14,123 bases of DNA from Dehalococcoidia bacterium (lineage in GTDB: Bacteria > Chloroflexota > Dehalococcoidia > Tepidiformales > Tepidiformaceae): the NCBI GenBank assembly GCA_009838385.1, contig VXRS01000139.1:1-14123 (forward strand), written 5' to 3'. Position 1 is the first letter of the stretch. Each line of letters opens with the position of its first letter. A model generated the notes under the pieces. That model saw only the letters and a program-made list of their open reading frames with translations. It had not been told where the DNA came from and did not search any database. This document shows, in pieces, positions 4,833 through 12,487 of this stretch. Made by a program: the position numbers and the translations under genes.

Positions 4833-5783
4833 TTGGAAGAGCCGAAGCTCGTTTCCCAACGAATCATCGAGAACGTCGAGAAGGTCATCATCGGCAAGGA
4901 CCGTGAGTTGCGACTCGCGATCACGGCCCTGCTCTGTGGTGGCCACATGCTCGTGGAGGACGTCCCCGGCGTGGGCAAGACCATGCTCGCGCGGGCGCTG
5001 GCGCTGTCCACCGGGTGCAGCTTCAAGCGCATCCAGTTCACGCCGGACCTGCTGCCCAGCGACGTGACGGGCGTCTCCATCTACAACCAGAAGTCCATGG
5101 ACTTCGAGTTCCGCGCGGGGCCGATCATGGCCCAGATCGTGCTCGCCGACGAGATCAACCGGGCCACGCCGAAGACGCAGTCCTCACTGCTCGAAGCGAT
5201 GGAGGAGCGGCAGATGTCGGTGGACGGCGTGACGCACGTGATGCCGTCGCCCTTCATGGTGATGGCGACGCAGAACCCCATCGAGTACGAGGGCACGTTT
5301 CCCCTGCCGGAGGCGCAGCTCGACCGCTTCCTCATCCGCGTGAACCTGGGGTACCCGAGCGCGCAGGACGAGGTGACGGTGCTCGACGAGCAGCAGGTGG
5401 CCCACCCCATCGACGCGCTGGAAGCGGTCACGGACGCCACCGAGATCCGGCAGCTGCAGCGGGCCGTGCGCGAGGTCTACATCGACCCGCTGATCAAGCA
5501 GTACATCGTGGGCTTGGCCGGATCGACGCGGACGCACGAGAACGTGTACCTGGGCGCCAGCCCGCGCGGGTCGATCGCGCTGTTCCGCACGTCGCAGGCG
5601 CGCGCCCTGCTTGAGGGCCGCGACTACGTGACGCCGGACGACGTGAAGGAGCTGGCCTTCGTGACGCTGGGACACCGCGTGATCGTGAGCCCGGGGGCTC
5701 GCGTGAAGGGGGCGACGGCCGCCGACGTGGTGGCCGACTGCCTGGCGCGCGTGCCCGTGCCTGGCGCACGCGCCCGCGCCTGA
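4833..5783 (+). CDS. MoxR family AAA+ ATPase
   Basis: A 316-residue MoxR-type AAA+ protein, a cytoplasmic chaperone-like ATPase thought to help assemble or activate partner complexes. Visible motifs are Walker A GVGKT (46-50), Walker B IVLADE (102-107) followed by [18 protein letters not shown], sensor 1 in VMATQNP (about 143-149), [12 protein letters not shown] (about 155-166), and ASPRGSIAL with the sensor 2 arginine. The lid domain fills the C terminus, so length and layout are complete. The start is TTG with GGAG 7 nt upstream. It is the first gene of an operon with a DUF58 protein and a transglutaminase-like membrane protein, the classic MoxR neighbourhood. MoxR presumably acts on the DUF58 (vWA-like) partner. 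Confidence 0.95.
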   Translation: MEEPKLVSQRIIENVEKVIIGKDRELRLAITALLCGGHMLVEDVPGVGKTMLARALALSTGCSFKRIQFTPDLLPSDVTGVSIYNQKSMDFEFRAGPIMAQIVLADEINRATPKTQSSLLEAMEERQMSVDGVTHVMPSPFMVMATQNPIEYEGTFPLPEAQLDRFLIRVNLGYPSAQDEVTVLDEQQVAHPIDALEAVTDATEIRQLQRAVREVYIDPLIKQYIVGLAGSTRTHENVYLGASPRGSIALFRTSQARALLEGRDYVTPDDVKELAFVTLGHRVIVSPGARVKGATAADVVADCLARVPVPGARARA

Positions 5784-5790
5784 GGTTCCG

Positions 5791-7044
5791 GTGCTGCTGC
5801 GAGTGCTGGCGTGGCCCTTTGCGCCGCAGCGGCGCACGCTCACGGTGCTGCTCGTCATCCTCGTGGCGGCGGTGTTCATCGCCACGGGCACGGGCTTCTG
5901 GCTGCTCTACCGCATCGCCTACATCGTGGCGATGGGCATCCCCGTTGCGCTCATCCTGGCCTGGCTGAACACGCGCGCCCTTGAGGTGCAGGTGGAGCGG
6001 CGGACGCTGCGGGGGCAGGTGGGACAGGAGGCGGAGGAGCTGATCGAGGTCCGCAACCTGAGCTACATCCCCAAGATGTGGGTGGAGCTGGAGGACCCGA
6101 GCGAGCTTCCGGGGCACACGTCGAGGCGGGCAGTCGTGATCCCGAGCCGGGGGCTGCGGAGCTGGGTGGTGAGCACCACCCTCCAACGCCGCGGCCTGTT
6201 CGACTGGGGGCCGCTACGCGTGCGCGGGGGTGACCCCTTCGGCATCTTCTACACGGAGCGCGACTACGGGGTGCGCCAGCAGATCCTGGTCTACCCGCGG
6301 GTGGTGGACCTGCCACGCTTCCAGACGCCACCCGCGAGCCTGCCGGGCGAGGGCCGCTTCCGCCGCCGGACGCACTACATCACGCCGAATGCGAGCGGCA
6401 TCCGCGACTGGGCGCCGGGCGATCCCCTGAGCCGCATCCACTGGCGCTCGACCGCCCACACGGGCGAGCTGATGGTGAAGACGTTCGAGCTCGACCCCAC
6501 CAGCGATATCTGGGTGATCGCCGACATGGAGGGCGCCATCCAGGCGGGGGAGGGCGACGAGAGCACGGAGGAGTACACCGTCACGGTGGCGGCGAGCGTG
6601 GCCCAGCGCTACATCGCCGCGAACCGCTCGGTGGGGCTTATCTCCTTCGGCGAGGACTACACGGTGGTGGAGGCGGAGCGGGGGCAGCAGCAGCTCTCGC
6701 GCATTCTCGAGTCGCTGGCGGTGGCGAAGGCGTCGGGGGAGGCGCCGCTGGGGAACCTGCTCATCGAGGAGCAGCGGCGCTTCGGGCGCCACACGACGCT
6801 CGTGCTGGTGACCGCCTCGACGGACAGCAGCTGGCTCTCGCCGCTGCAGTCGCTGGTCCAGCGCGGCGTTCGCGCGTCCGTGGTGCTCATCGACCCGAGC
6901 ACGTTCGGGGGCGAAGGTTCGCCGCTGGTGCTGTACGGGGAGCTGACGGCGAGCGACATCCTGACCTACGTCGTAGCCCAGGGGGATGACCTCTCCTACG
7001 CCCTGAGCAGCACCGCCGTGGGGGCGGAAGCATGGCAAACCTAG
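5791..7044 (+). CDS. DUF58 domain-containing membrane protein
   Basis: A 417-residue protein with two membrane helices near the N terminus (about 17-35 and 38-58) and a large soluble part. The DUF58 signature GIRDWAPGDPLSRIHWRSTA, with GELMVKTFELD after it, lies near residues 205-235. The region after it (DIWVIADMEG, then ATLVLVTAS-like and VRASVVLIDPS strands) looks like the vWA-type fold to which DUF58 belongs. DUF58 proteins nearly always sit beside MoxR ATPases and are thought to be their membrane-linked partners. The GTG start at 5791 follows the moxR stop by 7 nt and has GAGG 5 nt upstream, so the genes are tightly linked. Confidence 0.93.
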   Translation: MLLRVLAWPFAPQRRTLTVLLVILVAAVFIATGTGFWLLYRIAYIVAMGIPVALILAWLNTRALEVQVERRTLRGQVGQEAEELIEVRNLSYIPKMWVELEDPSELPGHTSRRAVVIPSRGLRSWVVSTTLQRRGLFDWGPLRVRGGDPFGIFYTERDYGVRQQILVYPRVVDLPRFQTPPASLPGEGRFRRRTHYITPNASGIRDWAPGDPLSRIHWRSTAHTGELMVKTFELDPTSDIWVIADMEGAIQAGEGDESTEEYTVTVAASVAQRYIAANRSVGLISFGEDYTVVEAERGQQQLSRILESLAVAKASGEAPLGNLLIEEQRRFGRHTTLVLVTASTDSSWLSPLQSLVQRGVRASVVLIDPSTFGGEGSPLVLYGELTASDILTYVVAQGDDLSYALSSTAVGAEAWQT

Positions 7045-7064
7045 AGGCGGTCCGGGAGGCGACG

Positions 7065-9395
7065 ATGAGCGGGCGGCTGCGCCGCTTCTTCATCGAGACG
7101 CCGCGCCTGCTGATGAGCTGGGAAGACTGGCTCACCTTCGCGCCGGCCCTCGTGGTCTACATCGCCATCGCCGTCGCGATCCAGCAGGCGGAGTGGGTGC
7201 GGGACTTCCCCTCGCTCGTTCCCGCGGTGATCGGCGGGCTCATCATCGGCCTGCTGGCGGCGCGCACGCGGGCCAGCCACTTCGTCGTGCACCCGGTCGC
7301 GCTGTTGCTGGGCCTCATGGTGATCACGCTGACGGCCACGCCCTACGGCGACGGCGGCTCGATCGCCGCGCGCGTCGAGGACGTGGTGGCGCGCATGAAC
7401 GAGTGGGTGCTGGTCGTGCGCGAGGACGACGTCAGCAACGACAACCTTCCCTTCGTGCTGCTGGTGCACACGCTCGGGGTGTTCGTCTCCTACCTGGCGG
7501 CCTGGGCGGTGTTCCGCTGGCGGAACGCGTGGATCGCGGTGGCGCCGGCGTGCGCGGGGCTGCTCGTCATCATCGCCACCACCAGCGGGCGGCCCAGCGG
7601 GGCCTTCCTCATGTTCTCCTTCGGGGCGCTGCTGCTGATCTCGCGGCTGCACCTGCAACGCGCCTTCGTGCAGTGGGACCGGGCGCGGGTCGAGTACCCC
7701 GAGTGGCTCAGCCTGCAGTCTGCGCAGCTCACGCTGGTGCTCACGGTGGTGATGGTCGTGATCGCCTGGCAGGTGCCCCTGGGCAAGCAGGCCGACGCCA
7801 TCGATACGACCATCGACTACGTGACCGACCCGATCGAGGCCGCCCTCGAACCGGTCAGCCGGCTGTTCAACGACCTCGCCGGCAGCGGCGGCAACTTCCA
7901 CAAGTTTGGCCGCACCCTGCCCATCCGGGGCGACGTGAGCCTCGGCAGCAAGGTGCTCTTCGAGGTGCGGGGCGAAAGCCTCGGGCTGGTACGCGGCACG
8001 AGCTACGACGAGTACACGGGCTCGGGCTGGCGCTCTTCCGGCCGTGAGGAGGAGGAGGTCAACGCGGGTGACCCGACCTCGGCCGAGATCCAGGCCCGCG
8101 CCTACCGGGAGCGCATCATCACGACGCTGGACATCGAGGTGTTCGACGACGAGGAGACCCTGTTCTCGGTGGGGACGCCGCTAGGGACCAACATCGATTC
8201 GGTCGCGGACCTGCCGGAGTCGTTCCCCGGGGACATCGAGCGCATCCGCAGCCAGGAGGACCTGCAGGAAGGCGACCGCTACCGGGTGGCGGGCACGCTC
8301 AGCATCGCCACGCCCGACCAGCTGCGCGCGGACGGGGTCAACTACCCGGACTGGGTGCGCGAGCGCTACCTCCAGCTTCCCGACGACCTGCCCGAACGCG
8401 TCGGCGACGAGGCGGCGCGGGTCACCGAGGGCGTGACGAACCCATACGACCTGGCGAAGGCGATCGAGGCCTACATCCTGGAGTTCGAGCTGGACATGAG
8501 CGTGCGTTCCGCGCCCTCGCGCCGCGACGTGGTCGACTTCTTCCTGTTCGATCTGCAGCGCGGCTACTTCGATTACTTCTCGACGGCGATGACCGTGATG
8601 CTGCGGACGCAGGGCGTGCCCGCGCGGGTGGCGGTGGGGTACGTGCTGGACCCTGAAGATCTGAACACCAGCACGGGCGTGTTCTCCGTGCGCAAGAACG
8701 ACGCGTACTCGTGGGTGGAGGTGTACTTCCCGACGTACGGCTGGGTCGACTTCAACCCCTCGGACGAGTTGACGCTCGTGGGTGGGGACCTCGGAACCCT
8801 CATCGGAGAGGTGACGAACCTGCCGTTCGACGAGGTGCCCGAGATACCCCTGCCACTGGAGACCATCGATGAAGACTCGATCGATCTCCTGGCCGATCTG
8901 CTCACGCCCATCGAGCTGGAGCGGGAGGAGGGGCCGCCCTGGACCATCATCTGGAGCGTCGGGGGGGCGGTGGTGGCGCTCGTGGTGGTGTCGATGGGGG
9001 CGCGCGTCTTCTGGGTGTGGGGTCTGCGGGGCCTGAACGGGATGCCGCGGCAGTGGGGCGGCATCGAGCGGCTCGCAGGCTGGGCCGGGCTACAGGCGGC
9101 GGAGTCGGAGACGGTGCGGCAGTGGGGCACGCGCCTCGGCGACGCCCTCGATCACCCCGCCGAAGCCGCCACGCTCAGCACCGCATTCGAGGAGGCCCGC
9201 TATGGCCCGCCCGACCTCGAGCGCACGGACACCGACGAAGCGGGCGAGGCCTACCGCATCCTGCGGAACGCGCTGGCGGCGCGCATCTTCGGTCGCCGGT
9301 CGGCACGCAGGGACGAGGAGGAAGAGGAGGCGGAAGTGGAGGTATCGGAGGATGAGGGTCTGGACGATGGCGTGGTCGACGAGGACGAGGCCTGA
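7065..9395 (+). CDS. Membrane protein with TgpA-type N terminus and degenerate transglutaminase-like domain
   Basis: A protein of about 776 residues with several N-terminal membrane helices (DUF3488/TgpA_N-like), an extracytoplasmic transglutaminase-like domain, one late helix (about residue 640) and a C-terminal cytoplasmic segment (DUF4129-like) ending in an Asp/Glu-rich tail. The fold signature is intact: FDYFSTAMTVMLRTQGVPARVAVGY, then FSVRKNDAYSWVEVYF, then GWVDFNPS. The three catalytic positions are changed: Cys to Phe (codon 8568-8570), His to Tyr (8706-8708) and Asp to Asn (8754-8756). It is therefore probably a binding or scaffold protein, not an enzyme. I choose the ATG at 7065 because GGGAGG lies 5 nt upstream; the ATG at 7032, overlapping the DUF58 gene, is the alternative and adds 11 residues. 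The role in the MoxR operon is unknown. Confidence 0.92.
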   Translation: MSGRLRRFFIETPRLLMSWEDWLTFAPALVVYIAIAVAIQQAEWVRDFPSLVPAVIGGLIIGLLAARTRASHFVVHPVALLLGLMVITLTATPYGDGGSIAARVEDVVARMNEWVLVVREDDVSNDNLPFVLLVHTLGVFVSYLAAWAVFRWRNAWIAVAPACAGLLVIIATTSGRPSGAFLMFSFGALLLISRLHLQRAFVQWDRARVEYPEWLSLQSAQLTLVLTVVMVVIAWQVPLGKQADAIDTTIDYVTDPIEAALEPVSRLFNDLAGSGGNFHKFGRTLPIRGDVSLGSKVLFEVRGESLGLVRGTSYDEYTGSGWRSSGREEEEVNAGDPTSAEIQARAYRERIITTLDIEVFDDEETLFSVGTPLGTNIDSVADLPESFPGDIERIRSQEDLQEGDRYRVAGTLSIATPDQLRADGVNYPDWVRERYLQLPDDLPERVGDEAARVTEGVTNPYDLAKAIEAYILEFELDMSVRSAPSRRDVVDFFLFDLQRGYFDYFSTAMTVMLRTQGVPARVAVGYVLDPEDLNTSTGVFSVRKNDAYSWVEVYFPTYGWVDFNPSDELTLVGGDLGTLIGEVTNLPFDEVPEIPLPLETIDEDSIDLLADLLTPIELEREEGPPWTIIWSVGGAVVALVVVSMGARVFWVWGLRGLNGMPRQWGGIERLAGWAGLQAAESETVRQWGTRLGDALDHPAEAATLSTAFEEARYGPPDLERTDTDEAGEAYRILRNALAARIFGRRSARRDEEEEEAEVEVSEDEGLDDGVVDEDEA

Positions 9396-10493
9396 TCAGA
9401 CGTTGAAGAGGACGTGGACGACGTCCCCATCCTGCACCAGATAGTCCTTGCCCTCCGTGCGCTGGAGGCCGCGCCGCTTCGCCTCGGCCTCGCTGCCGCA
9501 CTCGACCAGGTCCTCGTAGCGGATGACCTCGGCGCGGATGAAGCCGCGCTGCAGGTCGGTGTGAATCTTGCCGGCGGCCTCAGGGGCGGTCGCGCCTTCG
9601 GTGACGGTCCAGGCGCGGCACTCGTCGGGGCCGACCGTCAGGAAGCTGATGAGCCCGAGCAGGGCGTAGCTGCGCTGCACGGCCTCGGCCATGCCGCTGT
9701 GCTCGACGCCGGCTTCGTCGCGGAACTCGGCGGCCTCTTCCTCGCTCAGCTCGTTCAACTCCATCTCGAAGCGTCCGCCCATGACGGCGAGGTCGCGGCC
9801 GGAGGCGCCGTGGGTTGCGCGCAGCTCCTCCTCGATGGCGAGCCGCCGGGGCAGGTCCTCCTCGCCCACGTTCACGAGGTCGAGGAGAGGCTTGTCGGTG
9901 AGGAACTGGCTCCCGCCGAGGAGGCGGCGTTCGTCGGCGGAGAGCGCCATTGCCCGGATGGGCGTCTCCGCTTCGAGCTCGCCGCGCATCCGGTCGAGGA
10001 GGTCGCGCAGGGCCTGGAGCTGGCCGCGTTCGCCCGCCTTGAGGGTGCGCAGCTCCGGGTCGATGCGCTCGATGCGGCGCTCGATCAGTGCGAGGTCGGC
10101 GAAGGCGAGCTCCAGGTCCATGATGCCGATATCGCGGCCGGGGTCGACGGAGCCCTCGGGGTGGGGGACGGACTCGTCTTCGAAGGCGCGGACGACGTGG
10201 ATGAGCGCATCGACGGCGGCCAGCTCGTTCAGGAAGCGCCCGCCGAGGCCCTCTCCCTGACCGAAGTGCTCGCCGGCGGCGGGGAAGTCGACGTACTCGA
10301 TGGTCGCGTGGGTGGTCTTCTTCGGCTCGTAGATCTCGGAGAGGCGGTCAACGCGCGGGTCGGGAACGGCCACGGAGCGGATGTTGGGCTTGCTCGCGCC
10401 GCCGAAGCCCCCGACGGGGGCGAGTCCGCGCGAGACGGCGTTGAAGACGGTCGTCTTGCCCGCCCGCGGTAGCCCGATGATGCCGACCTGCAT
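9396..10493 (-). CDS. ychF: YchF-like P-loop ATPase/GTPase with TGS domain (divergent)
   Basis: A 365-residue protein of the YchF/OLA1 branch of Obg-type P-loop NTPases, which bind ribosomes and prefer ATP. The P-loop is GLPRAGKTT (7-15), where canonical YchF has GLPNVGKST. The switch II site reads DFPAAG (69-74) in place of DIAG. NVGE (208-211) fits the NxxE specificity motif. A coiled-coil region lies about 125-175, and the C-terminal TGS domain is well kept (TVGPDECRAWTV, KIHTDLQRGFIRAEVI, EGKDYLVQDGDVVHVLFNV). It is probably a divergent paralogue rather than the housekeeping copy. It follows the endonuclease III-like gene by 24 nt. TACGTT lies 6 nt before its ATG and no Shine-Dalgarno site is visible. 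Its stop codon abuts that of the convergent gene. Confidence 0.9.
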   Translation of the reverse strand: MQVGIIGLPRAGKTTVFNAVSRGLAPVGGFGGASKPNIRSVAVPDPRVDRLSEIYEPKKTTHATIEYVDFPAAGEHFGQGEGLGGRFLNELAAVDALIHVVRAFEDESVPHPEGSVDPGRDIGIMDLELAFADLALIERRIERIDPELRTLKAGERGQLQALRDLLDRMRGELEAETPIRAMALSADERRLLGGSQFLTDKPLLDLVNVGEEDLPRRLAIEEELRATHGASGRDLAVMGGRFEMELNELSEEEAAEFRDEAGVEHSGMAEAVQRSYALLGLISFLTVGPDECRAWTVTEGATAPEAAGKIHTDLQRGFIRAEVIRYEDLVECGSEAEAKRRGLQRTEGKDYLVQDGDVVHVLFNV

Positions 10494-10499
10494 CGGGGG

Positions 10500-10505
10500 A
10501 ACGTA
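10500..10505 (-). promoter_or_regulatory. Possible -10 box (TACGTT) for the ychF-like gene
   Basis: On the minus strand TACGTT ends 6 nt before the ATG at 10493. It is the weakest member of the TANNNT series in this window; readthrough from the gene upstream is an equally good explanation for expression. Confidence 0.3.
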
Positions 10506-10517
10506 CGCGCGCCGGGC

Positions 10518-11234
10518 TCAAGGGGGTAGGGGCGCGGCTGACGCGAAGGCGCAGCGGGGAGCCAGGTCGCAGTCGCCGCAGCGGGGGCGGCGCGCGAGGC
10601 AGAGTCGCTTCGCGTGCAGCACGACGAGCGCGTGGAAACGCGCCAGCGCCGGAGCATCGCCGGGAAGCTCGGCGGCGAGGTACGCCTGCCAGGCGGCGTA
10701 GGAGTCGTCGGGCGGCGGCCCCAGGCCGAGGCGCGAGAAGAGCCGGCGCGTGTACGCGTCGACGACGACGGCCGGCAACCCCACGGCGTAGAGCGCGATA
10801 GCGTCCGCCGTCTCCTCGCCGATGCCCCAGGTCGCGAGCAGTTCCGTGCGGAGGGCCTGGGGCGGGAGCGCAAACAGCGTTTCGAGCGCGCCGTGCCGGG
10901 CGATCAGGTCGAGGAAGGCTCGCAGCTTGCGCGCCTTCGTGCGGTACTGGCCGCTGGGCCGGACCAGCTCCTCGATGGCCTCGTGGGGAAGCTCCGCCAG
11001 CCGGACGGGGTCGAGGACGGCGGCTTCGCGGAGGCGGTCGACGGCGCGTTCGGCGTTGGTCCAGTTCGTGTGCTGGACGAGGATCGCCCCGACGGCTACC
11101 TCGAAAGGGTCGGTCTCGGCCGTCCAGTGCCAGCGCTCGTCGCCGTGCATGCGCTCGAGGGCTGCGACGACATCGGGGACTGAGGGCGGTCGGACCGGCT
11201 GTTGCACGGCGACCATGGTAGGACGGGATGGCAT
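10518..11234 (-). CDS. Endonuclease III-related DNA glycosylase (HhH-GPD, COG2231-like)
   Basis: A 238-residue HhH-GPD superfamily protein for base excision repair. Visible are AVGAILVQHTNWTNAERAV (about 47-65), the helix-hairpin-helix GIGEETADAI (137-146), the catalytic aspartate in VVVDAYTRR (D159), and a C-terminal iron-sulfur loop C212-x6-C219-x2-C222-x5-C228. The lysine that makes endonuclease III a lyase is replaced by Glu141, so this should be a monofunctional glycosylase, perhaps for alkylated bases as in MagIII. I choose the ATG at 11234, which has a weak GGGAA upstream; the ATG at 11216 is equally possible, and a TTG at 11258 is less likely. The neighbouring ychF-like gene is probably co-transcribed. 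The gene is divergent from the toxin-antitoxin pair. Confidence 0.88.
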   Translation of the reverse strand: MPSRPTMVAVQQPVRPPSVPDVVAALERMHGDERWHWTAETDPFEVAVGAILVQHTNWTNAERAVDRLREAAVLDPVRLAELPHEAIEELVRPSGQYRTKARKLRAFLDLIARHGALETLFALPPQALRTELLATWGIGEETADAIALYAVGLPAVVVDAYTRRLFSRLGLGPPPDDSYAAWQAYLAAELPGDAPALARFHALVVLHAKRLCLARRPRCGDCDLAPRCAFASAAPLPP

Positions 11235-11272
11235 GCCAATTCCCACGGCTATTGCCAAGAATGTTGGAAGCT

Positions 11273-11292
11273 ATGTGGTATTCTATCCACAT
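11273..11292. promoter_or_regulatory. Operator-like inverted repeat over the antitoxin promoter and start
   Basis: ATGTGG (11273-11278) and CCACAT (11287-11292) are perfect inverted half-sites around TATTCTAT. The spacer contains TATTCT, which with the TG at 11276-11277 forms an extended -10 box. The right half-site runs into the antitoxin ATG. A direct repeat AAGCTAT flanks it (11268-11274 and 11295-11301). This is what one expects for autoregulation by a ribbon-helix-helix antitoxin. The opposite strand shows TAGAAT at 11285-11280, a possible divergent -10 for the glycosylase gene. Confidence 0.62.
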
Positions 11293-11527
11293 GAAAGCTA
11301 TACAGGTGACCTTCGACGAGGACTTGCTGGCGAAGCTCGACGAACTCTCCGAGGTCCGCGAGCGAGGTCGATCGGCAGTCCTGCGCCAGGCAGCAGCGGA
11401 CTACCTTGCTCGCAAGACGGCCGAGGAAATCGACCGGCAGATCGAGGAGGGCTATCGCAGGTTCCCCGCTCACGAGGATCCAGACCTGGCCGGGTGGACC
11501 GACGAAGGCGTCTGGTTCGAGGACTAG
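11291..11527 (+). CDS. Ribbon-helix-helix (CopG/MazE-type) antitoxin
   Basis: A 78-residue antitoxin. The N terminus KAIQVTFDEDLLAKLDEL is the ribbon and first helix of a CopG/Arc-type DNA-binding domain, followed by RSAVLRQAAADYLARK as the second helix. The acidic C terminus (PDLAGWTDEGVWFED) resembles the toxin-binding tail of MazE-like antitoxins. It should bind and neutralise the toxin encoded 2 nt downstream and repress its own promoter through the inverted repeat over the start. The ATG at 11291 begins the domain; longer in-frame starts add an unrelated stretch and would cross the operator. There is no Shine-Dalgarno site and the -10 box ends 6 nt before the ATG, suggesting a leaderless mRNA. 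The surrounding DNA is more AT-rich than the rest of the window. Confidence 0.88.
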   Translation: MKAIQVTFDEDLLAKLDELSEVRERGRSAVLRQAAADYLARKTAEEIDRQIEEGYRRFPAHEDPDLAGWTDEGVWFED

Positions 11528-11529
11528 CG

Positions 11530-11850
11530 ATGGCGCCACGACGAGGGGAAATCTGGCAGTACGAGTTCCGGGCCCCCGACAAGCGGAGGCCGGTCGTCGT
11601 CCTCTCGCGCCCCAGGTCACTTTCAGTCCTGGGAACTGCGATCGTCGCGCCGGTAACCTCTACCATCCGGGGCATCCCCACCGAAGTCGTCTTGGGGCCA
11701 GAAGACGGTCTGAGGCACATCTCCGCGGTCAGCCTTGACAACCTGCAAAACGTCGAACGGCGGCGGCTTCGCCAGTACATCGGAACGCTAAGCGACGCGA
11801 AAATGAACGATGTCTGCCGCGCGCTCGCAGTCGCCACGGGCTGCGACTAG
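11530..11850 (+). CDS. MazF/PemK-family toxin (endoribonuclease)
   Basis: A 106-residue MazF/PemK-type toxin, which in this family cleaves mRNA at short sequence motifs and stalls growth when the antitoxin is degraded. The N-terminal RRGEIWQYEF, the strand KRRPVVVLSRP, the core VAPVTSTIRGIPTEVVLG with the catalytic threonine region, and SAVSLDNLQNVERRRL with the following GTLS are all family features. Length is normal and no key segment is missing, so it looks intact. The ATG follows the antitoxin stop by 2 nt, so translation is probably coupled. Its stop codon lies in a short hairpin shared with the convergent DUF402 gene. Confidence 0.92.
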   Translation: MAPRRGEIWQYEFRAPDKRRPVVVLSRPRSLSVLGTAIVAPVTSTIRGIPTEVVLGPEDGLRHISAVSLDNLQNVERRRLRQYIGTLSDAKMNDVCRALAVATGCD

Positions 11851-11864
11851 GAAGACTCTCTTCC
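11850..11864. terminator. Short hairpin between convergent toxin and DUF402 genes, possible terminator
   Basis: GGAAGA and TCTTCC form a perfect 6-bp stem around a CTC loop in the 20-nt gap between two converging genes, using the last base of the toxin stop codon. There is no T tract on either strand, so termination is uncertain. Confidence 0.3.
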
Positions 11865-11870
11865 AGCCGC

Positions 11871-12401
11871 CTAGGCGATGCCGAGGCGGCGTTCGATGGC
11901 GGCGAGCTCGGGGAGGACGCGGGCGGCGGCGCGGGCGATGACGCGCTCGGCACGGGCGGCGGCGGCGAGGTCGGCGGGGCTGAAGGCGCCGTCCGCGCGG
12001 AGCTCGAGGAACTCGTCGCGGTCCTCCTCGATGAGGACGTTCTCGGCGGTGAGCCACCAGTCCAGGGCGAGGTCGCGGTAGGCGACCTCGCCTTCACGGA
12101 TGCGCACGCCGACGACGGCGTCGAAGCGGTGCGCGATGATGCGGTCGCCATCGCGCATGCGGTAGACGGTGTAGGGGCGGGCGCGCCAGAAGTAGCCGTA
12201 GGAGACGGACCCAGGGGGGATGTCGATGGGCGTGCCGAAGACGGCCCCGCCCTGGCGCATGACGTAGCTGACCACGACGAGCGAGGGCGAGGCGTGCTCG
12301 AGGGCGCAGGTGTAGCGGCGCTCGCTGCCGTCGGGCTTGCGCTTGCGCTCGACCCAGGGGGTTCCGCGCGGGGCCATCGATGGGAGTGCGTCGCGGGTCA
12401 C
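11871..12401 (-). CDS. DUF402 domain-containing protein
   Basis: A 176-residue protein matching the DUF402 fold (FomD/YgaC-like). The first half contains PSLVVVSYV and SYGYFWRARPYTVYRMRDGD. The core RFDAVVGVRIREGEVAYRDLALDWWLTAENVLIEEDRDEF carries the family's conserved aspartates (YRDLALD, then EEDRDEF), which in characterised members bind a divalent metal for phosphate-ester hydrolysis of nucleotides. A C-terminal helical region follows. The reaction here is unknown; a nucleoside diphosphate or nucleotidyl-ester phosphohydrolase is the best guess. The start used is GTG at 12401, with a weak GATGGG upstream; an ATG at 12377 would also keep the domain whole. It is divergent from the lipoprotein gene. 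Confidence 0.82.
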   Translation of the reverse strand: MTRDALPSMAPRGTPWVERKRKPDGSERRYTCALEHASPSLVVVSYVMRQGGAVFGTPIDIPPGSVSYGYFWRARPYTVYRMRDGDRIIAHRFDAVVGVRIREGEVAYRDLALDWWLTAENVLIEEDRDEFLELRADGAFSPADLAAAARAERVIARAAARVLPELAAIERRLGIA

Positions 12402-12474
12402 GCGCCCATCATCGCGGAGAAAGCGGTCGCCGCGCGAGTTGTTAACACTGGCGTCGCCGGGGCGCGGGGCACGG

Positions 12475-12480
12475 TAGGCT
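12475..12480 (+). promoter_or_regulatory. Putative -10 box (TAGGCT) for the lipoprotein gene
   Basis: TAGGCT ends 7 nt before the ATG at 12488, with no Shine-Dalgarno sequence between them. This matches the geometry at 3148, 4751 and 13885 and suggests a leaderless transcript. Confidence 0.48.
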
Positions 12481-12487
12481 CTCTGGC

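Noticed and set aside
3562..5067. 501-codon open frame on the plus strand opposite the flavoprotein gene
   Set aside because: It is antisense to a clearly homologous gene, is Gly/Ala/Val/Glu-rich and low in complexity, and crosses into the moxR gene in another frame: a GC-driven shadow.
9414..10472. 352-codon open frame opposite the ychF-like gene
   Set aside because: Antisense shadow of a well-conserved gene with no recognisable motif of its own.
11235..11258. TTG at 11258 as start of the glycosylase gene
   Set aside because: It has no ribosome binding site and would add residues without homology; ATGs at 11234 and 11216 are better.
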